In this document: positions 53,839-62,483 of the stretch, piece by piece
Position numbering within the stretch: position 1 is the first letter of the stretch
How the letters are laid out: the number at the start of each line of letters is the position of its first letter
Assembly: GCA_013388855.1 (NCBI GenBank)
Contig: JACAEM010000023.1
Location: 62,001 to 126,000, forward strand
Reading direction: 5' to 3'
DNA length: 64,000 nt
Origin: Chloroflexota bacterium
GTDB lineage: Bacteria; Chloroflexota; Anaerolineae; Anaerolineales; Villigracilaceae
Made by a program: the position numbers and the translations under genes
Notes under the pieces: model-generated
Seen by the model: only the letters and a program-made list of their open reading frames with translations
Database searches by the model: none
What the model was told of the DNA's origin: nothing

Positions 53839-55236
53839 TTATTTCCTTTTGCGAGCCAGGGTGGTCGCCGTCTGCGAGAGCGGCAAATGGATGACAAACA
53901 TCGTCCCATGCCCCGCCTGACTGCGGACGCCAATTTTACCACCATGCGCCTGCACGATCTCCTGTACGATGGCCAGACCGAGACCTGCGCCATGGCCGTC
54001 GCCCCCCGCGCGGGATACATCTGCTTGATAAAACCGGTCGAACAGACGGGGCAGCGCCTCGCTCGGAATACCGGAGCCTGTATCCGTTACCGAAAGCTCC
54101 ATCTCAGCCCCGGCAATTCTCGCGGAGAGGGTCACCCGCCCGTCAGCAGGTGTGAATTTCAAGGCATTGTCCACCAGATTGGTAAAAACCTGCGCCAACC
54201 GGTCGCCATCTGCATAGAGAGTCGGCAGATCATCCGGCACATCCACCAGCAAACGGACACCTGCCTTCTGCGCCTGATGCGTGAACTTCTCCACAATGCC
54301 GCGTAACAAAGTCCCCACTTCCACCGGCGACATTTTCAGGTCGGCTGTACCCGCCTCCAGCCGCGCCAGATCGAGCAAATTCAATGCCATGCGATGCATC
54401 CGCCCGGCTTCCGTAAAAATGATTTGTGCGGCCTGTTTGCGCGACTCGGGCGTGTCTGCCGTGTCGTCGAGGAGTGCCTGTGCGAAACCCTGAATGGAGG
54501 TAAGCGGGGTCTTCAGCTCATGTGAGACATTCGCAACAAAGTCCCTTTGCGATCTCTGGGCGCTTTCCACGCGTTGGACCATCGAATTGAACGCACGCGT
54601 CAAATCCTGCACCTCCCGCGGTCCACTCGGTTCGACCGGGGTCTTGATATCCGAGGGATAATTCCGCGCGGCGACAACCACTTTTTGCAATGGGTCAGCC
54701 ACCCAGCGTGAAAGTGCGTATGCCAGAACAAGTGAAAGGACCAGTGCAATCGCGCCTCCCTGCAGAATGGGATGCAAAAATTCATCGGTAAACAGGTTCC
54801 ACACCGGCACACGCGGACGCGGCGCGGCAACGACCAGGACCCTGCCATCGGCAAGGCGTTTGGTCGAATACAGCCACACCTCCCCATTTGCATCCACGGC
54901 GGTTTGCGCGTTTCTGCCAAGGATGTTCCGGCGCGGAAACGGCAGGCGGGCATCTCCTTCATGAGAATCGAAGAGCAAATTTCGAGAGGAATTAAAAACG
55001 AGCAATCGCACATTGTTCTCTCGGGCAATCTGCCCAAGGATGGCGGAATCGCCGAGAAACTCCTCGGGGGTTGCCGCGATCAGTTCCTGCACGGATTTGA
55101 GCTGTTGTTGTGTCTGGCGCGTCAACAGGGGATTACGGATAAGGAAAACCAGCAACACGACCGCAACGATGGTCAGCGCGACTGTGATCAAAAGAGCATA
55201 ACTCAGCCATAAACGCGCACGGAGGGAGGTAAACAT
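53839..55236 (-). CDS. HAMP-domain sensor histidine kinase
   Basis: The 465-residue product has a membrane helix (residues 8-32), an extracytoplasmic sensor loop (about 33-155), a second helix (about 158-180) and HAMP (about 181-230). HisKA follows with 'FVANVSHELKTPLTSIQGFA' (His near 235), then a HATPase domain with 'LVDNALKFT', 'VTDTGSGIP' and 'GHGAGLGLAIVQEIV'. It is the last gene of a three-gene operon and is the partner of the OmpR-type regulator at 56203. The ATG at 55236 with GGAGGTAAAC upstream is preferred to one at 55257. Confidence 0.93.
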   Translation of the reverse strand: MFTSLRARLWLSYALLITVALTIVAVVLLVFLIRNPLLTRQTQQQLKSVQELIAATPEEFLGDSAILGQIARENNVRLLVFNSSRNLLFDSHEGDARLPFPRRNILGRNAQTAVDANGEVWLYSTKRLADGRVLVVAAPRPRVPVWNLFTDEFLHPILQGGAIALVLSLVLAYALSRWVADPLQKVVVAARNYPSDIKTPVEPSGPREVQDLTRAFNSMVQRVESAQRSQRDFVANVSHELKTPLTSIQGFAQALLDDTADTPESRKQAAQIIFTEAGRMHRMALNLLDLARLEAGTADLKMSPVEVGTLLRGIVEKFTHQAQKAGVRLLVDVPDDLPTLYADGDRLAQVFTNLVDNALKFTPADGRVTLSARIAGAEMELSVTDTGSGIPSEALPRLFDRFYQADVSRAGGDGHGAGLGLAIVQEIVQAHGGKIGVRSQAGHGTMFVIHLPLSQTATTLARKRK

Positions 55237-55263
55237 AGCAAAAAAGGTGACAGCCACCCGGAA

Positions 55264-56172
55264 TCATTTCATCTTTTTAAACTCGATCAACTGATCGTGC
55301 AATTTCGTCAACTGGGTGTATAGTTCATCGAGTTCATCGCCGGTCATCACCGACCACGGGCGGAAAAAATATTCATCGGTCAATCGTTCCACCTGTTCGC
55401 GGAGTTCGCGTCCCTGCGCAGTGGGACGGTACATGCCAGGCTCCTCCGTCAATTCAGCCCAGCCCACCTCCACCGCCGCATCGAGCGCGATCTGGTAATC
55501 GAAGGCTTCGTAGCCGCGGAATTCCATCTTTTCCGCGATCTGTTGAGCGGTGACATCCGTCCCGCCGATGAGCGAACCAAGCACGATCCACACGATGCCC
55601 GCCTCATTGAAATGCGGACGCGCTGCCGCCAAATGCGAATCATCGCGGTAGGCAAAAATATCCAGCAGATACTCGCGCACCTGCACCATGGGAGGGCTGT
55701 CCTTTTCAGCCACGCGGAATCGCCGGGAAATCGCCCACTTTGCAGGCGGCTCACGTTCAGCGCCGTTTGCCATGACGATCTGCTTGAGCAGAGCCGCCAG
55801 CCGCGGAAGGTCCAACCCGGAATGAGGCTTGAAGCTCGACAAATACCTGTCGCCCGCCTGAATGATCTGACGCGCGGCATTGCGCGCCCTTTGCGTGACT
55901 TGATACTTTCCGTCAGGGATCGGTTCGATCCAGCCTTTCACATCGAGGCGGGCAAACAACCGCTCGAATTGTTCGGGGTTCGTGAACGGGTCGCGTTTTT
56001 GAAATTCTTCGATGGAAAACGTATCCAGCCCCAATTCGCTGTAATAGTACAACTCGATGGGAATATCAAGACGCAGCGCGGCATCTTCGATGCGCGGTTC
56101 GACAATCTGCCAGATCTCGCGGATGGTCGAGTAGATGAGAGTCCAAAATTTGAGGAGGGGTTCGTTTTCCAT
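55264..56172 (-). CDS. Uncharacterised winged-helix-like protein
   Basis: The 302-residue product is soluble and helical. Two parts resemble winged-helix DNA-binding domains ('FERLFARLDVKGWIEPIPDGKYQVTQRARN', about 70-100, and 'ALDAAVEVGWAELTEEPGMYRPTAQGREL', about 230-260). This would make a tandem arrangement like the SCO6745-type proteins, but I am not sure of the family. It has no catalytic motif. It lies between a response regulator and its kinase, 30 bp and 27 bp away, so the three are surely co-transcribed. It may modulate the pair or act as a second transcription factor. Confidence 0.65.
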   Translation of the reverse strand: MENEPLLKFWTLIYSTIREIWQIVEPRIEDAALRLDIPIELYYYSELGLDTFSIEEFQKRDPFTNPEQFERLFARLDVKGWIEPIPDGKYQVTQRARNAARQIIQAGDRYLSSFKPHSGLDLPRLAALLKQIVMANGAEREPPAKWAISRRFRVAEKDSPPMVQVREYLLDIFAYRDDSHLAAARPHFNEAGIVWIVLGSLIGGTDVTAQQIAEKMEFRGYEAFDYQIALDAAVEVGWAELTEEPGMYRPTAQGRELREQVERLTDEYFFRPWSVMTGDELDELYTQLTKLHDQLIEFKKMK

Positions 56173-56202
56173 CGGCACGGCGGGATGGACTCCCGCTCCA
56201 TA

Positions 56203-56880
56203 TCACACAACCAACTTATACCCAACGCCCGTGACCGTTTCAATCTTCACGGTACTTCCCTCGATTTTCCTACGAAGGTGTGCCACGTGTACATCCACCG
56301 TTCGGGTCTGACCGTAGAAATCGAAGCCCCATGCTTTTTGCAGAATCTGTTCTCGGGTGAGGACAAGCCCGCGATGTTCGGCAAGGGTGAGAAGCAGGTC
56401 AAATTCCTGGGTACGCAGGTCGAGGCTTCGAGAATCGAGGCGGGCTTCGCGTCGCGCGGGATCGATGGTCAGATCACCGATATGGATAGGTTTTGCGGCG
56501 TCCGATTCCTTTCTCTTTTCGCGCCGCAAAATGGCTTTGACGCGCGCCACCAACTCACGCGGATTGAACGGCTTGGTCAGATAGTCATCCGCGCCCAATT
56601 CGAGACCGAGGATTTTGTCGATATCTTCATCGCGCGCTGTAAGCATGAGGATGGCGGTCGGGTCGTTCGCGGCGCGCAGACGGCGGCAGACTTCGAAACC
56701 ATCGAGTCTTGGGAGCATCACGTCGAGGACGACGAGCGCCGGTCGGTCGCGGGAAACAGCCTCCAGCGCGGCTTGACCGTCTTTCACGGCATGAATCCGA
56801 AATCCCTCGCGTTCGAGGTACATGCGTGAGAGTTCGATAATGGACGGTTCGTCGTCGACAAGGAGGATGAGTTCGTTCAT
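56203..56880 (-). CDS. OmpR/PhoB-family response regulator
   Basis: The 225-residue product has a receiver domain with 'LILLVDDEPSI' (acidic pair near 9-10), phospho-acceptor Asp in 'LVVLDVMLPRLDG' (about 53), Thr in 'ILMLTAR', Lys in 'DDYLTKPF' (about 104). A winged-helix output domain follows (about 130-225, 'DLRTQEFDLLLTLAEHRG...VDVHVAHLRRKI'). Family members bind direct repeats about 11 bp apart. This is the same geometry as the repeat promoter in the first 11 kb, but nothing further links them. It leads the operon with the winged-helix protein and the kinase. Confidence 0.93.
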   Translation of the reverse strand: MNELILLVDDEPSIIELSRMYLEREGFRIHAVKDGQAALEAVSRDRPALVVLDVMLPRLDGFEVCRRLRAANDPTAILMLTARDEDIDKILGLELGADDYLTKPFNPRELVARVKAILRREKRKESDAAKPIHIGDLTIDPARREARLDSRSLDLRTQEFDLLLTLAEHRGLVLTREQILQKAWGFDFYGQTRTVDVHVAHLRRKIEGSTVKIETVTGVGYKLVV

Positions 56881-56903
56881 AGGCAGTGATTAGCCATTGG
56901 CGG

Positions 56904-57314
56904 TTAGTCGCCCCGTCCGGGGTTGAGGAGGGCAATACATTCGATCTCGACCAGCGCGCCTTTTGGAAGTCCCGCCACCGCAACCGTGCTGCGCGCCGGA
57001 GGATTTTCGGGGAAGAATTCCTGATAGACGCCATTCATCGCGGCAAAATCTCCCATGCTTTGCAGAAAGACGGTGGTCTTGACCACAAAATTCAAACCCG
57101 AGTCTGCCGCTTCGAGCACATGTTTGAGGTTGGTCAACACCTGACGGGTCTGCGCTTCGATGCCGCCTTCGACGATCTCCATGGTAGCAGGACTCAAGCC
57201 CACCTGCCCGGCGGTAAAGACGAGGTTATCGATGCGGATAGCTTGGGAGTACGGACCAATGGCTTTCGGCGCTTTTTCGGTGGAAACGATTTTCTTTCCT
57301 TCAGTTGTGTACAT
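56904..57314 (-). CDS. RidA-family enamine/imine deaminase
   Basis: The 136-residue product is a standard RidA (YjgF/YER057c/UK114) protein: 'IVSTEKAPKAIGPYSQAIRIDNLVFTAGQ' at the N-terminus, Arg in 'PPARSTVAVAGLPKGALVEIECIAL' at the C-terminus (the carboxylate-binding Arg and the Glu of the family). It hydrolyses reactive 2-aminoacrylate-type enamines made by PLP enzymes and so protects them. The ATG at 57314 is chosen because it matches the family's length. It lies alone, 23 bp before the response regulator gene, possibly co-transcribed. Confidence 0.93.
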   Translation of the reverse strand: MYTTEGKKIVSTEKAPKAIGPYSQAIRIDNLVFTAGQVGLSPATMEIVEGGIEAQTRQVLTNLKHVLEAADSGLNFVVKTTVFLQSMGDFAAMNGVYQEFFPENPPARSTVAVAGLPKGALVEIECIALLNPGRGD

Positions 57315-57399
57315 ATCTGCCTCACGATTTAGAAGTGAAAACGGTGAGGCGATTCTACTTCCGATTTCAGGTTTGTGTAAACGAGTTATCCTCAAAGAA

Positions 57400-57434
57400 A
57401 GGTGACAGTCACTTTACGCAAGTGACTGTCACCT
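57400..57434. repeat. Perfect palindromic repeat (REP-like), possible terminator
   Basis: AGGTGACAGTCACTT and its exact complement are separated by TACGC, a 15-bp stem. On the minus strand the tail TTTCTTT follows, so it can end transcription of the 57440-57985 gene. A partial copy (AAGGTGACAGCCACC) lies at about 55244-55258, which suggests a dispersed element. Confidence 0.7.
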
Positions 57435-57439
57435 GATGT

Positions 57440-57985
57440 TTACGGCGCGGGGGTCGTTGTTGGGCGCGGGTTGGCCTGGCGGAAGGCTTTGATGGCTTCG
57501 CGCAATGCCTTACCAGTACCGTTCATGGCGGTTTTGATTTCCTCCATTTTTTCGTGCATTGCCTGGACAGTCTCCTTGGCTAGTTCCAAGTCGGTCACCT
57601 TGCCATTTTCGTCAAACCCCTGGTGCGAATTGACGATGTCCTTGCCGCTTTCATAAATGGGCTGCGCCTCTTCGATGGCGGCTTCGAACGCGTCCAGCGC
57701 GGACTGCACAGCAGAGGCATCCTTACCGTTCTCCTCTGCGCGGTCAATCAGGCTTTGGATTCGCTCTGTAAACTCGTCGGCATGGTCAAAGCCTTTGCCG
57801 AGACGTTCATAGAGACGCTGCTGCCGCGCCCAGACCCGCTCCAGCCGTTCGTCCGTGACCTCTCCCTGCGGCGGCGGAGTCGGATCATCCGCACCCGCAG
57901 CAGATACGCTGACAAACGGCAGGCTCGCCACCATCAATGCAGCAGCCAGTGCCAATAACATGGTTTTCTTGAACAAGTTTTTCAT
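57440..57985 (-). CDS. Secreted helical protein of unknown function
   Basis: The 181-residue product has a clear signal peptide (residues 1-30, 'LLALAAALMVASLPFVSVSAA'), then a mostly helical, Glu/Lys/Ala-rich domain (about 40-165) of coiled-coil character, and a short Pro/Thr tail. AAAGGAGG lies 9-11 nt before the ATG. No motif or family is recognised. It is a single gene with the palindrome at its 3' end, and a long upstream region that leads to the divergent membrane protein at 58227. Confidence 0.8.
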   Translation of the reverse strand: MKNLFKKTMLLALAAALMVASLPFVSVSAAGADDPTPPPQGEVTDERLERVWARQQRLYERLGKGFDHADEFTERIQSLIDRAEENGKDASAVQSALDAFEAAIEEAQPIYESGKDIVNSHQGFDENGKVTDLELAKETVQAMHEKMEEIKTAMNGTGKALREAIKAFRQANPRPTTTPAP

Positions 57986-58226
57986 CGTAAGCCTCCTTTG
58001 TTTAGGTTACGATGGTGATTGTAGAATATGAAGGTTATGGGGATATGGCAGGGTTGTAAAATCTTTGTAAATTATTTGGTGGATACAAGCCAAAAAACTA
58101 CTCAACCTGCAAAGGTTCAAAAGCCGGGTTTGAAACTCACAGGCTCTTGCAGCTGACGCCCATATTTTTAGGCAACGTCAGAGATTGGTCTGCCTGGTAA
58201 CCCAAAACGGTATAATCCACCCAATT

Positions 58227-59777
58227 ATGAAAAAATATATCCTCTTCACCGTCTTCGTCTCTGGCATGACCACTCTCGCCGCGGAACTTGCCGCCTCACG
58301 CCTGATCGGTAACGTGTTTGGCACAAGTAACATCGTCTGGGCAAGCATCATCGGGTTGATTCTCATCTATCTTACGCTGGGGTATTTCCTTGGCGGCAAG
58401 TGGGCGGACGCGAACCCCACTCCCGCGGCGATGTACCGGGCGCTGGCGTGGGGCGCCTTCACGCTGGGACTCGTCCCTTTCATAGCGGGACCCGTTCTCC
58501 GGTCCGCGGCGACCGCCTTCGAGACTCTGAGTGTCGGCATCCTGGGCGGGTCGTTTGTCGCAGTGCTGGTGCTATTCGTTGTCCCCATCACCCTGTTGGG
58601 AACCATCTCCCCGTTTGCAATCCGCCTGTTGGTGGATGACGCCGCGCATGCCGGGCAGACCTCCGGTCAAATCTATGCCATCTCCACGCTCGGCTCGTTT
58701 ATCGGAACATTCCTGCCGACACTGGTTTTTATCCCTGCCATCGGCACCACCAAAACCTTCTTACTATTCAGCCTCATTTTATTGTTCGCGGCATTGGCAG
58801 GCATGGGGCTGTTCGCCAGCAAGCGCGAAATGTTCAAGCTGTTTTGGATGCCGGTCATCCTGGCAATCATCGCCGTTCTCGCATCGGGGCAGGCGCTCAA
58901 GAATAACTCCGGGCAAATCTACGAAACCGAATCAGCGTACAACTATATTCAGGTCGCGCAGGTGGACGGCTTTACGATCCTGCGGCTGAACGAAGGGCAG
59001 GGTGTCCACTCGATCTACAGCCCCAACACCCTGCAATATTCCGGGCCGTGGGAGGAATTTCTTGTCGGTCCCTATTTTTATGCGGGCAGAAAACCGGGCG
59101 ATGTCAAACGCATGGCAGTCGTCGGACTGGCGGCAGGGACAGCGGCGCGGCAGGCAACAGCGGTGTATCCCGGCATCGAGATCGACGGTTTTGAACTCGA
59201 CCCGGAGATCGTGGAAGTGGGGCGAACATATTTTGACATGAACATGCCAAATCTGACCGTTCACATCGGTGATGGACGCCTCGGTCTCGAACAAAGCGAA
59301 CACAAATACGACATCATCGCTGTGGACGCGTACCGCCCTCCGTACATCCCCGCGCACATGACAACACAGGAATTCTTTCAGATCGTCGCCTCGCACTTGA
59401 CCGAGGACGGAGTCTTGACCATCAACAGCGCCAGCGTCCCCGGCGACCGCCGCCTCATCAATGGACTGGCGACCACGATGGCGACCATCTTTCCATCCAT
59501 TTACACCATGGACATCCCCGGCTCGTTGAACACAATGATCTTTGCGACCAGACAGAAGACCGTTCCTGAAAATTTCGCCATGAATTTGGTGACACTTTCT
59601 CAAGACCCGGGTGTTCATCCATTGCTGATCAATACCATGCAAGTGACCTTTGCCAACCTCAAAACGGATTACGAATCCACCACTGTCTTCACCGACGACC
59701 ACGCGCCCATCGAGTGGATTGTCAACGACATGGTCATCCGTTTTGTGCTGGAGGGCGGGACCCAATTTCTCCAATGA
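58227..59777 (+). CDS. Fused membrane/spermidine-synthase-like protein
   Basis: The 516-residue product has six to seven membrane helices (residues 5-215) joined to a spermidine-synthase-like methyltransferase fold (about 230-500). That fold has 'VVGLAAGTAARQATAVYP' (the nucleotide-type loop), 'IDGFELDPEIVEVGRTYF', 'IGDGRLGLE' and 'DIIAVDAYRPPYIPAHMTTQEFF'. The Asp pair of true spermidine synthases is only partly kept, so polyamine synthesis is not assured; many such fusions have no proven activity. The ATG at 58227 fits the first helix. It overlaps the next gene by ATGA. Confidence 0.88.
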   Translation: MKKYILFTVFVSGMTTLAAELAASRLIGNVFGTSNIVWASIIGLILIYLTLGYFLGGKWADANPTPAAMYRALAWGAFTLGLVPFIAGPVLRSAATAFETLSVGILGGSFVAVLVLFVVPITLLGTISPFAIRLLVDDAAHAGQTSGQIYAISTLGSFIGTFLPTLVFIPAIGTTKTFLLFSLILLFAALAGMGLFASKREMFKLFWMPVILAIIAVLASGQALKNNSGQIYETESAYNYIQVAQVDGFTILRLNEGQGVHSIYSPNTLQYSGPWEEFLVGPYFYAGRKPGDVKRMAVVGLAAGTAARQATAVYPGIEIDGFELDPEIVEVGRTYFDMNMPNLTVHIGDGRLGLEQSEHKYDIIAVDAYRPPYIPAHMTTQEFFQIVASHLTEDGVLTINSASVPGDRRLINGLATTMATIFPSIYTMDIPGSLNTMIFATRQKTVPENFAMNLVTLSQDPGVHPLLINTMQVTFANLKTDYESTTVFTDDHAPIEWIVNDMVIRFVLEGGTQFLQ

Positions 59778-60445
59778 ATAAAATGACCCTCTTCCCCTGC
59801 CTTGTTGCCATTCTCGTCCCTCTTACTCTGATCGGACTTGGTCTGCGCGTGCTTCTTACGCCGCTTTTCCTGCAGGTCGAATACAACATGCCCTACTTCC
59901 CCTCGGATGAGTATGGCTTCACAAAAGAAGACCGCCTGAAGTGGGCGCCGTACGCGTTGAATTATCTCCTCAATGATGCCGATATCTCTTATCTCGGCGA
60001 CTTGAAATTCGATGATGGGACTCCGCTTTACAATGAGCGCGAACTGAGTCACATGGACGATGTCAAGCGTGTGACGAAGGGGGCATTGAATGTCTGGTAT
60101 GTGTCGCTGATTTTAGTCGCCGCGCTTGGGGCATGGGCGTGGTTCGGGGGGTGGTGGCAGGATTATCGTCTGGGGTTGACGCGGGGCGGCTGGCTGATGG
60201 TGGGGCTGGCTGTCGTGATCGGCTTGATTGTCGCGGTCGGCATCCTCATCAATCCGAACGTTTTTTGGAATTTCTTTGCCGGGTTCCACAGCCTGTTCTT
60301 CGAGGGCGACTCGTGGCTTTTTCTGTATTCGGACATGCTCATCCGGCTGTTCCCCTTGCGCTTCTGGCAGGATGCGTTCCTGTTCGCCGCGTTCATCGCG
60401 CTGGGGGGAGGCATTATGTTGAGTTTGGTGTTCAAAACAAAATAA
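59774..60445 (+). CDS. TIGR01906 family integral membrane protein
   Basis: The 223-residue product has four to five membrane helices. The first external loop bears 'YNMPYFPSDEYGFTKEDRL' and 'ALNYLLNDADISYLGDLKF', typical of the TIGR01906/DUF1461 family, which has no known biochemical function. Its ATG overlaps the stop of the spermidine-synthase-like gene by 4 bp (ATGA), so the two are translationally coupled. An upstream reading start is excluded by this junction. Confidence 0.88.
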   Translation: MNKMTLFPCLVAILVPLTLIGLGLRVLLTPLFLQVEYNMPYFPSDEYGFTKEDRLKWAPYALNYLLNDADISYLGDLKFDDGTPLYNERELSHMDDVKRVTKGALNVWYVSLILVAALGAWAWFGGWWQDYRLGLTRGGWLMVGLAVVIGLIVAVGILINPNVFWNFFAGFHSLFFEGDSWLFLYSDMLIRLFPLRFWQDAFLFAAFIALGGGIMLSLVFKTK

Positions 60446-60484
60446 TGAATGAAGTATAATTTTGCCTGAGGAGATTTTGGAGAC

Positions 60485-61243
60485 ATGACAGAGACATTAT
60501 CGTTGGAAAACAAGGTGGCGCTCGTGACCGGCGGGTCGCGCGGGATCGGTCGTGCGGTCGCGTTGGAACTGGCGGCGCGCGGCGCGGCGGTGGTTGTGAA
60601 TTACAACAAATCTTCCGAAGCCGCGGAGGAGGTCGTCAGGAAGATCCAGGAAGCGGGCGGGAAAGCCGCGGCGTTCCAGGCGGATGTCTCCGATTTCAAG
60701 CAGGCGGAAGCGCTGGTAAAATTCGCCATCGATACTTTCGGTGACCTGACCATTCTCGTCAATAATGCCGGGATCACCAAGGACACGCTTATCATGATGA
60801 TGTCCGAAGCGGATTGGGATTCGGTCATCAACACAAACCTCAAATCCACGTTCAACTGCTCGAAAGCGGCCGTCAAACACATGATGCGCAAACGGACTGG
60901 TCGCATCATCAACATGGCGTCGGTCGCCGGGCAGATGGGCAACCCCGGACAGACGAACTACTCCGCGTCCAAAGGCGGACAGATCGCCTTCACCAAATCA
61001 CTGGCGCGCGAAGTGGCGTCACGGAATATCACGGTCAACGCGGTCGCGCCGGGATTTGTCGATACTGAAATTTTAGATGCCATGTCCCCCGAAACACTTG
61101 AAGCCGCGCTCAAACTCGTCCCGCTGGCGCGCAAAGGGAAACCGGAAGAGATCGCCTACGCCGTCGCCTTCCTTGCCTCCGACCAGGCAGCCTTTATTAC
61201 CGGTCAGGTGCTGGGCGTGGACGGCGGCATGGCAATGATGTAA
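60485..61243 (+). CDS. fabG: 3-oxoacyl-[acyl-carrier-protein] reductase
   Basis: The 252-residue product is a classical SDR with 'ALVTGGSRGIGRAVALEL' (NADP-binding, residues 12-29), 'LVNNAGITKDTLIMMM', catalytic Ser in 'IINMASVAGQMGNPGQ' and YxxxK in 'NYSASKGGQIAFTK' (about 158-162), and the end 'FITGQVLGVDGGMAMM'. This is the FabG form that reduces 3-oxoacyl-ACP with NADPH in fatty-acid elongation. TTTTGGAGAC precedes the ATG. It stands first in the row leading to Asp23-like, NusB and Tat genes. Confidence 0.94.
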   Translation: MTETLSLENKVALVTGGSRGIGRAVALELAARGAAVVVNYNKSSEAAEEVVRKIQEAGGKAAAFQADVSDFKQAEALVKFAIDTFGDLTILVNNAGITKDTLIMMMSEADWDSVINTNLKSTFNCSKAAVKHMMRKRTGRIINMASVAGQMGNPGQTNYSASKGGQIAFTKSLAREVASRNITVNAVAPGFVDTEILDAMSPETLEAALKLVPLARKGKPEEIAYAVAFLASDQAAFITGQVLGVDGGMAMM

Positions 61244-61313
61244 AACCGAAGGGTGAAGATTGCAGGCTACTCTCAAGTCTTCAATCTCCACTGTTGTTTC
61301 GCAAGGAGATACC

Positions 61314-61670
61314 ATGACCGACCTAACCTCACAAGGTAAAACCACCGTCGCACCGGATGTGCTTGTGACCATCGCGCGGCTCTCCGCGTTGAGCGTGCCG
61401 GGCGTCAGCCGCATGGCGAACGTCAGCGGCGGCGTGAACAAACTTTTCAAGCGCGGTATCCACGATGGTGTACGTATCGAAGTCGAAGATAACGTCATCT
61501 TTGCCAACCTGTATCTCATCCTCAAACCGGATGTCAACATCCGCGAAGTGAGCCGCGAAGTACAGCAACAGGTCGCGCGCGCTTTGCAGGAAATGGTCGG
61601 CATGGACATCGGCAAGATCGAGATTCACATCGAAGATATCGACTATGAGGAAGAGGTCAAGCCTGCATGA
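61314..61670 (+). CDS. Asp23/Gls24 family envelope stress response protein
   Basis: The 118-residue product is a single Asp23/Gls24 (DUF322) domain: 'VAPDVLVTIARLSALSVPGVSRM', 'GVRIEVEDNVIFANLYLILKPDVNI' and 'VGMDIGKIEIHIEDIDYE'. Its place directly before nusB is widely conserved in Gram-positive and related bacteria. AAGGAGAT lies 4-6 nt before the ATG at 61314. The stop overlaps the start of nusB as ATGA. It may act in envelope stress or cell-wall turnover; its exact role is not settled. Confidence 0.9.
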   Translation: MTDLTSQGKTTVAPDVLVTIARLSALSVPGVSRMANVSGGVNKLFKRGIHDGVRIEVEDNVIFANLYLILKPDVNIREVSREVQQQVARALQEMVGMDIGKIEIHIEDIDYEEEVKPA

Positions 61671-62098
61671 AACCCCGCACCAGGGCGCGCTCCCTCGCCC
61701 TGCAAGTACTTTACGAAGTAGATATCGCACATCACCCTCCAGGCGAAGTATTTAAATCCCGGCTGGAGGAGACTCCGCTTTCGAGCGACCTGTCCGAGTT
61801 TGCCCGTCAGATCGTTTTCGGCGTTCTTCCCCTCAACAACAACCTCGATCTACTAATCGCAAAATACGCCCCGGAATGGCCCTTCGACCAGATCGCTGCC
61901 ATCGACCGCAACATCCTGCGCATGGCAGTGTGGGAATTCGCCGTCTCGCACGAAACTCCCATCAAAGTCGCCATTAATGAAGCCGTCGAACTGGCGAAAT
62001 TGTTCGGTTCCGATTCCGCACCGCGATTCGTCAACGGGGTGCTCGGCACCCTCGCAGATCACCAGCACGAAATCCAGCAGGCGTTACAAAAGGCATAG
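61667..62098 (+). CDS. nusB: Transcription antitermination factor NusB
   Basis: The 143-residue helical product has the NusB pattern 'ARSLALQVLYEVDIA' at its N-terminus and 'DRNILRMAVWEFAV...VAINEAVELAKLFGSDSAPRFVNGVLG' at its C-terminus. It binds boxA RNA with S10 to support antitermination of rRNA transcription. It overlaps the Asp23-like gene by 4 bp and is followed 7 bp later by the TatA gene. Confidence 0.96.
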   Translation: MKPRTRARSLALQVLYEVDIAHHPPGEVFKSRLEETPLSSDLSEFARQIVFGVLPLNNNLDLLIAKYAPEWPFDQIAAIDRNILRMAVWEFAVSHETPIKVAINEAVELAKLFGSDSAPRFVNGVLGTLADHQHEIQQALQKA

Positions 62099-62105
62099 CA
62101 TCGCA

Positions 62106-62483
62106 ATGGAAATACTTGGCGTTGGCGCCCCTGAACTGTTACTCATACTCATCATCGCCATTATCGTCCTTGGTCCAAAGGATATGCAAAAGGCGGGGCA
62201 CACCATCGGTCGCTGGCTGAATCAACTCGTGCGCTCCGACGGCTGGAAAATCTTCCAAAAAACGTCCGCCGAGATGCGAAACCTCCCGACCAGACTGATG
62301 CGCGAGGCAAACCTGGAAATGCAGGAAACGGAAAAGGAGATCCGCAAAGCCATCGACATGCGACAGAAACCCGCCGCGTCCACTCCCAGCCGTATCCCGT
62401 CTCCGTCAAAAGAGGCGGAAAACACGATCCAGCCGCCTGCCGTTAAACCCTCCCCTGAACCCGAACCGGATCAACATGAGTAG
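62106..62483 (+). CDS. tatA: Sec-independent translocase protein TatA/TatB
   Basis: The 125-residue product has the short N-terminal membrane helix 'MEILGVGAPELLLILIIAII' followed by the 'VLGPKDMQKAGHTIGRWLNQ' hinge and amphipathic helix, as in TatA/TatB. The G-P hinge and the charged, Pro-rich tail are typical; the longer tail and Glu in the helix lean to TatB, but single-type systems do not split clearly. It overlaps tatC by 8 bp. The pathway would export the Tat-signal multicopper oxidase at 33817. Confidence 0.9.
   Translation: MEILGVGAPELLLILIIAIIVLGPKDMQKAGHTIGRWLNQLVRSDGWKIFQKTSAEMRNLPTRLMREANLEMQETEKEIRKAIDMRQKPAASTPSRIPSPSKEAENTIQPPAVKPSPEPEPDQHE

Noticed and set aside
55543-56829. 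A 428-codon plus-strand frame opposite the winged-helix-like protein and response regulator genes
   Set aside because: It spans two real genes and their gap on the other strand and shows no domain; it is a shadow.
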